From Numida meleagris (Eukaryota; Chordata; Aves; Galliformes; Numididae): a DNA stretch of 64,000 bases. The notes beneath the pieces were generated by a model. The model had not been told where the DNA came from, did no database searches, and saw only the letters and a program-made list of their open reading frames with translations. Numbering within the stretch: position 1 is the stretch's first letter; each line of letters opens with the position of its first letter. Shown piece by piece: positions 22,716 to 32,750 of this stretch. The stretch spans positions 20,367,700 through 20,431,699 of the forward strand of contig NC_034438.1 of NCBI RefSeq assembly GCF_002078875.1, given 5' to 3'. Both the position numbers and the translations under genes were made by a program.

Positions 22716-25700
22716 CCCTAGGATCACAGGTCTCTAAAGGATTTCATCCACAGATGGTGTAACAGTGACTAGGTGTTTGCTTCTTTCCCACCCTACAGAT
22801 TTATTCCAATGTAATTCAGTGCATTTTCTCCCAGACTGCGAAAAGCAGATGAAAACCAAGCTCATAGAATGCTGCAGGAATAGAAAACATTTCTATATAT
22901 GATTCTGCAGCTGCCAATCTATAGCTAAGGTAGTATTTCCATTTCCATTAAGCCCTCTCTTTTCCTGTTACAAGTGGCAGGACAATGATCTCATACTGGA
23001 ATAAATCAGAAATAATTCTATCAGAAACATGTTGGTTTAAAATTGAAATAAGATCAAAATCAGCTGTACAATATCTTGCATACTTCTCTGGCATCCAGCT
23101 AAGACTATGTGTCTGATAACGTCTCCAAACTTTTTTGATCACATACCTCACTATATGTATTTTTATGTTTTCAGTGATAAATTATGAACATGCACTACTG
23201 TCCTACACACAAAAAAATATAAATTGAAAGAAGGACAAGATGAAATACTTTAAAAAACATGTATTTTTAATCTTTATTTAATTTAATTTTATTCATTAAT
23301 GGCAAAAAAAAAATATTTTCTGATATGAATCATCTTTTGCATTTCCTGGGGTGCACTCACTGCGCTTTAGTGACCACTGTCCCATAGAAAATTCTACCAC
23401 TGTTTCTTCTTCTGTACAGAAATAATGTAGCGAGCCCTGCCAGCTCTTCCACTATGGTTTCTGTAACTAAGACTAAATGTCTCACTTGCTTCCCAAGACC
23501 TCAACCATGAGCTATTTTTCTTCCACAAAGACATAGTATGTCATATGTGAAATACTTGCCAACACAAAATTTCTTATGCAAATGGAAATACCCATGTTTG
23601 GAACGACAGGAACCGTCTGGAAAAGTTAGAGAAGGGAAACAAAGGAGGGAAGAGGAGACGAGGCGAGGAGAAGGGAGAGGAGTGAAGGGAAGGCAAAAAG
23701 GAAAGGAGAAGTATAAAACTTGTAAACAAAATTTTTATTTCTCTGAAAGTCCTAGTTTCTATCCACTTTCACCAGGTATGCAAAACTCTGCACCAAGTAC
23801 AGATGTAAGCAGCTCTACTAGTCAGAGCCAGGCAAGATTTCCAATATGAACACTATAAGGTAAATCAATGCATGTCTTTGGAAAGACAAAATATATCTTA
23901 TTATTTGAAAATAAATTGGGGTGATGGAATGCACTAGGAAACAACCTGGACAGATAAACAAGAAAAATCATCTCCATCATTTCAAATTAAATGAAAATGT
24001 GTTTAAACATCCTTTAGTTGGCAATCAGAAACTGCTGGTCTGACTCAATTTTAAATACAACTCACTCACAAGAATGCAACCCAAATCTTGAGAATTCCAT
24101 TCATAAGTCAACTAATAGCTATGAAAAGCGCAAAAAGCAGCAAAAGGTGTGCCTACTCTCATCAAAAATTTATTATGCAGATGAAAGTGGACTAGTAAAT
24201 ATTCTGCTCTTGGCAAGCCCTTTTGTGAAGTTTGAAGTCCACAATTACAGTAGCAAGACACATTCTTTAACTTCCAGTGATTCCAAAGACCTCAGTGTAA
24301 CTATTTGTATGTTCAGAGATACCTCCTGATTCAGCAAAATATTTGAAAAAAAAAATGTTGAAACTGGCAGGCATTTAACATTTTTTACTGCTGCTGAATG
24401 AAATTACATAGCTGCATGTTTGCTTCAGGACACTGGTCAGGACTCCTTATTCAGTGGCATTTCTGTCTCAGTAAAGCGGATAAATCTGCCAAATCTCTAA
24501 ATCAGATTAACACATTAAATGGTGATATAGATGCAAAAAGGAATTACCGGAGCATGCAGTCTTAAACCATGGATAGGTGAGAATGCCTTTTAAGCATATG
24601 TGTGAGCAGTGGTCACAACAAACCAACATGTCACGATACCCCAGACAGGTATGTCTACATTTTCTTTCTACCAGGTGTGACCAGGCATCATTTATTAGGT
24701 AAAATGCAAGAAGCCTTTGAGTATCTAACATATAATCCTCAGCATTCTCAGGATGAAACCACTCCGTTTTGAGCCCTGCAAATAGCATTTTATAAGCTTC
24801 CTATAGAGCTTGCTTTCTTGCTCTTAGTCGTCATTCCAGTTAACGTTAGCAATCCTAAAATTAAACCAGATCTCAGCTGCTCCCCGGACTGCAGTGAGGT
24901 ACAAAGAATTGCCAGAAAGGCTGCCAAAATCTTCATGTGCAACTGAAAACACTGAGAGTTGTTGAAATTGATGTGGGTAATTTCTGACATTGCTTCAGTT
25001 TTAACAAACATGATCCAAGCAGTGTAGTACCTGTGAAATACATTGCAAATAGCTCTAAATATAAAATTAGCTCAGTTTATTTATTATTCTCTAGGGACCT
25101 TTTTCTGGTTTAGGGCTCAGGGCTGGTGATGAGGTAGCAAATATATTTGGAAGCAACCGTATTGGGCAGGGGGATTATAGTTTAGCGAACATTTAAAAAA
25201 AAAAAAAAAACTAACCAACTGACTTCAGACCTCAGGAAGCAAATTGTGCAAAGCCAGTAGAAATAAGAACAATTTTCGTACTGTAAAAGACACAACTCAC
25301 TCTCACTTTTATCAAACAAATCAGTGTCCTGGCTGTTTGGAGCTGCCAAAAGTCATTGTTGAGCTGGGAAGCTGCCAGATATTCCTAATGTACACTAAGA
25401 TGAAACAAATTGAATAAATTATTATGGTATAAGTCCCTTATGCAAAGATGCCTTTGTGGTGCAACAGAATGGAGTTGGAGAGTCACTAAATTATTGGTCG
25501 CTCAACTTTTAATACCCTGGTCAAGGTCTGATGTTATATACTTTTATAGCTAGAGTTGAAAGAAGCACAATAAAAATTGCTGCCTGGACTGAATGTCATT
25601 CACCATCAAAGAAAGCGGCAGTTTAAAGAACAATCATTCTTTTGAAAGAGAAACAATGGGATGACTACATCTAGGTTATAGAGGTCATATGGTATATATG

Positions 25701-25802
25701 CAATTATTGGAATTTATGAACAAAAAGCAGACAATCCATGGCCATTTATCAGTCTCTCCTCCAGAAACTTCTTCAGTTCATGCTCAGTATGTTTTTGATT
25801 CC
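22716..25802. other. Unique intergenic DNA
   Basis: About 3.1 kb without a gene or transposon that I recognise. It contains a purine-rich tract at about 23626-23715 and an A run at about 25195-25210. A 73-codon minus frame at 24790-25011 is discussed as a weak finding only. Confidence 0.5.
23626..23715. repeat. Purine-rich (GGAA/GGAG) tract
   Basis: About 90 bases, nearly all A and G on the plus strand, with irregular GAGGA and GGGAA units. Simple-sequence, low complexity. Confidence 0.75.
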
Positions 25803-26320
25803 TGTAAGCATAGAAGCATAGAATATCCTGAGTTGGAAGAGACCCATATGTATCATCAAGTCCAACTCCTGGCTCCACACAAGACTACCCAAAAATCATG
25901 TCATATGTTTGAGAGTGTTGTCCAGGTGCTTCTTGAACAAGCTCAGTGGCATGACCACTGCCCTGGGGACCCTATTCTAGTACCGAACCACCCTCTGGTG
26001 CAGAACCTGTCCCTAACCCCCATCTGCCCCTCCCCTGACACAGCTCCATGCCATTCCCTCAGGCCCTGTCGCTGTCCCCAGAGAGCAGAGCTCAGCACTG
26101 CCCCTCCGCTCCCTGTGAGGAGCTGCAGCCGCCATGAGGCCTCCCTTCAGCTCCAATGCTCTGGGCTGAGTACACCCAGGGGCCGCAGCTGCTGAACCTT
26201 CACTATCTTTGGTAGCCGTTCTTTGGATAGTCTCTAACAGCTTTATGTCTTTCTTTATAGTGTAACATCCATAACTGAATAGCATTCAAGGTGAGGCCAG
26301 ACCAAGAGCGTCAAACGTTG
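25803..26320 (-). repeat. CR1 LINE, 3' fragment
   Basis: The minus-strand element starts with AGCATAGAATATCCTGAGTTGG and continues CATCAAGTCCAACTCCTGGC and CAGAACCTGTCCCTAACCC into the reverse complement of the CR1 ORF end. It abuts the long plus-strand CR1 at 26322. The two copies therefore meet with their truncated 5' sides together. Confidence 0.88.
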
Positions 26321-26321
26321 T

Positions 26322-27992
26322 AGTCTGGCATATGTGGAGGGACTATATGGCATACATGAAAGGCCTGCTGTACATGAAGATCAGATTCGAGACCATCTAA
26401 AGAACCTGAATGTGCACAAATCCATGGGACCCGATGAGATCCATCCACAGGTTTTGAGGGAATGGGCTGATGAAGCTGCCAAGCTGCTATCCATCATATT
26501 TGAAAGGTTATGACAGTCTCGTGAAGTTCCCACTGATTGGAAAAGGAGCAACATAACCACCATTTTCAAGAAGGGAAGAAAAGAAGATCCAGGGAACTAT
26601 GGGGCAGTCAGTCTCACCTCTGTGCCTGGCAAGGTCAAGGGGCAGATCCTCCTGAAAGCCCTGCTAAGGCACGTGGAAAATAAAGATGAGGTGATTGGTG
26701 GTAACCAACATGGTTTCACCAAGGGCAAGTCATGCCTGACAAACTGGGTGGCCTTTTATGATGGAGTTAAAATGTCAGTGGATAAAGAAGGAGCAACTGA
26801 CATCATCCACCTGGAACCGTGAAAAGTGTTTGACACTGTCCCACGTGACATCCTGGTTGCCAAATGGGAGAAAAATGGATTTGATGGATGGACCACTCAC
26901 TAGATAAGTAATTGGCTGGATGGTTGCACTCAGAGAGTAGCAGTCAACGGCTCAATGTCCAAGTGCAGACCAGCGACAAGTGGCATTCCACAGGGATCTG
27001 TGTTGGGACTGGTGTTATTTAACATCCTTATAGGTGACATGGACAGTGGGATTAAGTGCACCCTGAACAAGTTTGCAGACGACACCAAGCTGAGTGGTTC
27101 TGCTGACATGCTGGGACGTGTATTCTACATTGGCAGCTATCTGTTTCTGGGATGTCTGTTTGGATCATCCAGAGGGACCTGGAGAAGCTTGAGACGTGGG
27201 CCCATACCAACCTCATGAATTTCAACAAGGCCAGGTGCAAGGTCCCACACCTGGGTTGAGGCAATCCCAAGCACAAATACAGGTTGGGTGGAGAATGGCT
27301 TGAGAGCAGCCCTGAGGAGAAGGATTTGGGTGTGCTGGTTGATGAAAGACTCAACAGGAGCCAGCAATGTGCGCCCAGAAGGCCAAGCGTATCCTGGGTT
27401 GCATCAAGAGAAGCGTGACCAGCAGGCTGAGGGAGGTGATTCTGCCCCTCTACTCTGCTCTCATGAGACCCCACCTGCAGTACTGTGTCCAGTTCTGGGG
27501 CCCCCAACACAAGAGTGATATGGAATTTTGGAGTGGGTCCAGAGGAGGGCCACAAAGATGATCAGAGGGCTGGAGCAACTCCCCTGTGAGGACAGGCTGG
27601 GAGTGCTGGGGCTCTTCAGCCTGGAGAAGAGAAGGCTCTGAGGAGACCCTATAGTGGCCTTCCAGTACCCGAAGGGGGCCTATAGAAAAGCTGGGGAGAG
27701 ACTTTTTTAAAGGCATGTAGCGACAGGATGAGGGGAAATGTGTTTTAAACTGGAAGAAGGTAGATTTAGACTAGATATTAGGAAGAAATTCTTTACTGTG
27801 ATTGTGATGAGACACTGGAACAGGTTGCCCAGTGAGGTTGTGAATGCCCCTCCCTGGAGGTGTTCAAGGTCAGGCTGGATGAGGCTTTGAGCAACCTGGT
27901 CTAGAGTGAAGTGCCCCTGCCTATAGTGGGGGTGTTCAAACCAGATGACCTTAAACGTGCCCTCCAACCCAAACCATGTTATGTTTCTATGA
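26322..27992 (+). repeat. CR1 LINE, long copy A (reverse-transcriptase part plus 3' UTR)
   Basis: A 1.67-kb CR1 covering the later part of ORF2 and the 3' end. In the frame at 26955-27218 the non-LTR reverse-transcriptase signature GIPQGSVLG and the catalytic FADDTKLSG are intact. The frame is stopped at 26821 and again after 27218, so no full protein is possible. The 3' UTR ends CCAACCCAAACCATGTTATG. Positions 26458-27913 match copy B (55470 down to 54015, opposite strand) with one mismatch at 26600. The flanks outside the CR1 do not match copy B. Confidence 0.95.
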
Positions 27993-29379
27993 CCAGAGGA
28001 CAGAAATTTCCAGGATCACCTTCCATCAGCACAGCAGACCAATTTTGATATACAGGTAGAAATTAGATAGAAATATATCTCATGAATTTCTATCTACATG
28101 TAATGACTATTTATTGCTCTTAGATATGGGGTTGCACTTGATACAGAGTAAAACACACACTTTTGTAGAAGTTGAATATTTATGAACTAGGAATTTCATT
28201 GACATTAGCAGGAAAAAAAGTTAGGCTAATGCTGAGTACATCTGAAAATGTTTCCCCAGTGGACAGAAGATTCCAACAGAACAGAACAAGCATTTTAATA
28301 TATTCAATCACTGCTTCAGTTATAATTTTATATTAACAATTAAGCAGTTTGAGAAGCTTCATCCATTGGTAGCAGTTCTGCAAATTCATAAAATGAAGAC
28401 CATGGCAGGCAATTCACGCTGTCTGTTCTAGTAAATTCAAAGAAATGCTCTTGGGTGCTGAAGTGAAATGTGTGAAAAGGTCCAAAACTACACTAACCAG
28501 CTTTCTTAGCAGCCAAAAGATGTTAGGTGCACCCCAGTATGACTTTTACTAATGGTCCCAGATAAAGGTGCAAGAATTGACTGAAAGTGGTGATCGACTA
28601 GAGCTGAAAGCATTCTGAGGAAAGCTCATGAAGTTAATGGGAGTGTATTCCAGTGCATTGTCACATTTGGCTATGGCTTATCTATCTGAGAAGGTGAAAA
28701 AAGCCTGTCTTACTTTGGAAATGGGGTGGATATTTAATATAGAACAGAATATAGTTGTTCTTATGTTCCTAATAGGAGGCCTGCATGAATGCAGATAGCT
28801 TGTCAAAGAGGTCTCATAAAGATTATTTCGGGTAATGTATGAGAGAAAGTAATTGTGAAAGAAACATCATTAAAATCAGAATGGTGTACTGACTTGCATG
28901 GAGAAAAATTGGGAAGCACAGTAAGAGACAAATACAGCTTCATCTTCTGTTCTTTAATGGGCAAGTAGGCACAGGTACTTAAAGACAAAATAAGAAAAAG
29001 TAAGTTGTAGACTAAAGGGCAAAAACATCGAAAAACACATTACTCTGAAAGCAAAATAAAAGAATAGATAAGTAAATAGTGTAAAGGAGAGCAGTGATCA
29101 ATCATGGGAGCAGAAAAGGATGAAACATTCTCTCAAAGAGTTGCTTAGTAATGGACTTTTCTTTACAAGGTCAAACAGATCATAACTCAAAGGAAAATAA
29201 AATATTTATATATGCTCTACAAATACAGTTTTGAAAGGGCTGGTAAAACGCAGTTTTGGTGGTTGAAGAAGTCCTGAGCAACCTTGGAATGAAGTAGAGT
29301 TTATAACTTTGAATCTGGAAAGGATAAGGCAAACTTAGCACGTATCTTGAACTGGAACAGGAAAAGACTTGAAGGATTA
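27993..29379. other. Unique AT-rich DNA
   Basis: About 1.4 kb, no gene or repeat recognised. Confidence 0.5.
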
Positions 29380-29860
29380 TAGATGTCAATCTGATGTCAG
29401 TATTGGTAAAGTGCTAGAACAATCAATTCTACAAGTACCTGAGGTATAACAATGCTAATAAATGTATTCAGCATAGGTTTGTCAAAATCAAATAGTGAAA
29501 GACAATGTAATTTCTTCTTCTGTTTAGAGAACCAGTCTAGTAAGTGAGAAAGCAGGATAAGTGATGTGCTGTCATCAGCAAGATTTTGTCACTGTCTTGA
29601 ATGATATTCTTATTTGCAACCTAAGGAAGAATGATACAGACAAAATAGTTGTGCAGTGGAGAAACTCTCAAAGCATGTGATAATTTCAGTAGTCCTACAC
29701 AACTCTGCTTAAGGGAGACTTCTGTTCAAGACTTTAATAATGGCTTGGATGGTGAAATAAAAAATATATTCAGAAATTCTGCAGATATCATGGGAACACA
29801 GTGGGTTTTAAATACTTCAGAGGAAGGACAGGAAGACTGAAATTTAGAGTGTTCTTACTA
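29380..29860 (+). repeat. Ancient, strongly decayed CR1-type LINE relic
   Basis: Blocks recall the reverse-transcriptase region of old CR1/L3 elements: a GGTTTGTCAAAATCAAATAGTG stretch followed by TAATTTCTTCTTCTG, then GACTTTAATAATGGCTTGGATGG and AAATTCTGCAGATATCATGGG, at the place of the conserved ADD box. Many substitutions and stops. A possible continuation lies at about 30370-30420. The call rests on order and spacing of weak matches. Confidence 0.5.
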
Positions 29861-30639
29861 TAAGAGTTCAAACTCAATAGAACTTTCTTTTGTGAATTCC
29901 ATTCATAAAACAAATGCAAGCAGTATTCAGTTTATTTATATATATTCTAAATTTAAAGATCTGCTTTTTCTTTAAATTAAAAGGAGGAGTGTATAAGGAA
30001 AATACCTTAATGAACATTCACAGATCTTTGCAGAATTAACTGACCCTGAAATACACTGCTCCAAACCCAACAAAATGACACTGGTAGCGTACATATTTTT
30101 GTATGAATACATGAGCAAAAATTTAATAGTTCATTGAGCAACCAATGAGATTAGAAGCTATTTTTACTTTACCCTAATGAACAAATCAGGCTGGATAGAT
30201 GAAATAAACTGCAGTGAACATTTAGGAACAAGCAGTCAAGCATAATCACATATAAGATATATGGGGAAAATTCACAGAATTGTGTACTCTGGGAGGAGAT
30301 ACAAAGGAAACATAATAAGAATCGAAAAATTATTTCAGTAATCCATTATTATGGAACTACAGTGAAAAAGATAATGTAAAACAAAACAGCTAATGTCATA
30401 TTGTACATCACAGGCCATCCTGTGGTGTACACTAGAGAATAATCCATAAACACATCAGCAGGGTGCCTGAACTAGCAACACTAATGTGTACATACTGAGA
30501 GTAGTTTCATCACAGCAAATCAAGATGTTCCTGATTTCTCTTTTCCTTTGTGTTTTTTCTCTTTAGAAAAGGACTCATAAAGAGTGAACTTCTGTTGAGA
30601 TCTAATATGCCATTTCATTGTACCTCTGCAGCTTTTTTT
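29861..30639. other. AT-rich DNA, possible continuation of old LINE
   Basis: No gene. The piece around 30385-30415 weakly resembles the end of an old CR1 ORF2; otherwise nothing is recognised. Confidence 0.35.
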
Positions 30640-31375
30640 TGGAATCACAGGCTATTGACTCCTTCTGGATTCACAGTGGAGATACATTAGCTTTGAAAAT
30701 CCAGCAGAGAGACTCAGGCATGTCTGATCATCTACTGGATGCAGGTTTTGAAGGCATTCTCAGCATATTTGCTGAAGACACTGAACTGCAAAGTGCTGTT
30801 GACTACCTGGAAGGATAAAAATCCTTGCAGAGGGATCTAGAGACATTGGAGCATCAGTAGCATGAATTCCAACCAAGGAAAAACCAGATGTTGCACGAAG
30901 AATGGAGCAATGCCAGACACAGGCACAGATGGGAGTTGAGGAGCTGGGGAGCAGCTCAGCAGGAGGAGACCAGGGAGTGCTGGTGCCAGCTGCTCAGCAT
31001 GAACCAGCAGTGTGCCCTGGCAACCAAGGGGCAAACTGCATCTTGGAGTGCATTAGCATAGCACAGCCAGTCAGGCAAATTAGGTGATTCTAACACTGTA
31101 TTTGGTTTTGGTGCAGCCTCATCTTAAGTACTGTGTGCAGTTCTGGGCTCCATAGCATTAAGAAATGTTAGGGTCCTTGAAAGCATCAGGAGGAGGCATC
31201 AAAGATCAAAAAAATCATTCTATGTTTCAATGAAAGCTGGTCACATGGCTGGAAGGCATGTCCTGTGAGGAGAGGCTGAGGCATTTGAGTGGTCCAGTCT
31301 GGAGAAGAGAAGGCTGAGAGGCAACCTCAGTGCTCTCTGCAGCTCTTTGAGGAGGGGAAGAAGAGGGAGGTGCTG
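30640..31375 (+). repeat. CR1 LINE, diverged ORF2 end
   Basis: Recognised from GTTGACTACCTGGAAGGAT, CAGAGGGATCTAGAGACATTGG, AACCAGCAGTGTGCCCTGGC, CTTAAGTACTGTGTGCAG TTCTGGGCTCC, TGTGAGGAGAGGCTGAG and GGAGAAGAGAAGGCTGAGAGG. More diverged than copies A and B, with short insertions. It stops where the pentanucleotide array begins. Confidence 0.85.
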
Positions 31376-31616
31376 TGCTATTCTATTCTATTCTATTCTA
31401 TTCTATTCTATTCTATTCTATTCTATTCTATTCTATTCTATTCTATTCTATTCTATTCTATTCTATTCTGTNATTCTATTCTATTCTATTCTATTCTATT
31501 CTATTCTATTCTATTCTATTCTATTCTATTCTATTCTATTCTGTTCCATTCCGTTCCATTCCGTTCCATTCCGTTCCATTCCGTTCCATTCCATTCCATT
31601 CCATTCCATTCCATTC
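31376..31616. repeat. Pentanucleotide array (TTCTA)n passing into (TTCCG TTCCA)n and (TTCCA)n
   Basis: About 240 bp in three zones: roughly 32 units of TTCTA (31379-31540) interrupted by an ambiguous base N at 31472; then an alternating ten-base unit TTCCGTTCCA (about 31541-31590); then plain TTCCA to 31616. Five-base phase is kept except around the N. It lies at the end of a CR1 remnant. The true length may be wrong in the assembly. Confidence 0.97.
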
Positions 31617-32318
31617 AACCTGACACAACCCAACCCTATTCCATTATATCCTATAAAAAGAGAAGTGACTTCTCACACTGGAAATTCACATCAGATATCT
31701 ATGTTAGTAAAATGATGAGGTAATCATAATTTAATAGCTCTTCTTTTAAACCATCTCACTCCAGACTGAGGCCATAGTTTCACCATCATTACTACAGAAT
31801 TAACACATTAATTAATTACTCATTTATGAGAAATTGATCCAAGCATGCAGTTTATGGCTGTGTTTATGCTGGTCTAGCTGGAGCACACTGTGAAATTTAT
31901 GACTGACATTCTGCCAAGAGCCAGATGCAGGAGGTTTGTTAATGGGCCTGTGGCAGAACATCAGACCACACAAATGTGTGAAAACAACTCAAGCAGACAT
32001 GAGTTTACACTGGATCAGTGCTTTTCTGTCATGTAATGGAAGTGGCTTTGGTCTAGTATTGGAAGCCCTAAAGCTAGACTCTGGACTCTGCATGTTATGA
32101 AAACAAGGCCTGATGGCACTGTTGTAGTTATTTTCCTAAGTACATCCCAGCTAGTATGAGAAAAACAAAAATAAAAAAATCTGCTTTGCTTATGGATGTG
32201 CATTCTTATTTTTACAATGCTATTCATTATCACCTCACTTTTGTCAGTGCCAGAATCTGTGAGCTGTGCTGCTACGCTGCAGTCTGGGCACTGAAAGAAA
32301 GTTTTCCCTGAAGTGTTC
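31617..32318. other. Unique DNA
   Basis: About 700 bases with no gene or repeat recognised. Confidence 0.5.
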
Positions 32319-32750
32319 ATAGAATCACAGAATGGCTTGGGTTGGAAGGGATATCATTCAATTCCTACCTTCAGATGTGGGCAGCATTGCCAGCCACCAG
32401 CTCAGGCTGCCCAGAGTACCATCCAACCTGGTCTTGAACCCCTCCAGGAATGGGGCACCCACTTTTTCTCTGGGCTGCTGTGCCAGTGCCTCAGCGCCCT
32501 CTGAGTAAAGAATTTCCTCCTAACATCTAGCCTAAGTCTCCCCTCTTTTAGTTTAAAGCCATTCCCCTTTTCCTACCAATTTCAGGACATGTACAAAGTC
32601 AGTCTCCCTCCTGTTTATGAGCTCCTTTTAAGTACTGGAAGATCGCCATGAAAGTCTCACCGAAGCTTTCTCTTCTCAAAGATAAACAAGCCCAACTCCC
32701 TCAGCCGTTCTTCATAAGAGAGGTGCTCCAGCCCTCTGATCATATTTATG
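32319..32750 (-). repeat. CR1 LINE, 3' fragment
   Basis: The minus-strand element starts with CATAGAATCACAGAATGGC, then CTTGGGTTGGAAGGGATATC, CCAGGAATGGGGCACCC, GCCATTCCCCTTTTCCTACC and, toward the end, GGTGCTCCAGCCCTCTGATC. It is truncated in ORF2 near 32745, followed by a T run. Confidence 0.92.

Noticed and set aside
25689..26195. 168-codon plus frame
   Set aside because: Mostly antisense translation of the CR1 3' fragment at 25803-26320.
27052..27555. 167-codon minus frame, seen again at 54373-54876
   Set aside because: Antisense shadow of the CR1 reverse-transcriptase region; it appears twice only because the two CR1 copies are nearly identical.
31289..31723. 144-codon frame rich in FYSIL repeats
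   Set aside because: It is a translation of the TTCTA array, open in every frame because the unit contains no stop in that reading, and contains the ambiguous base.
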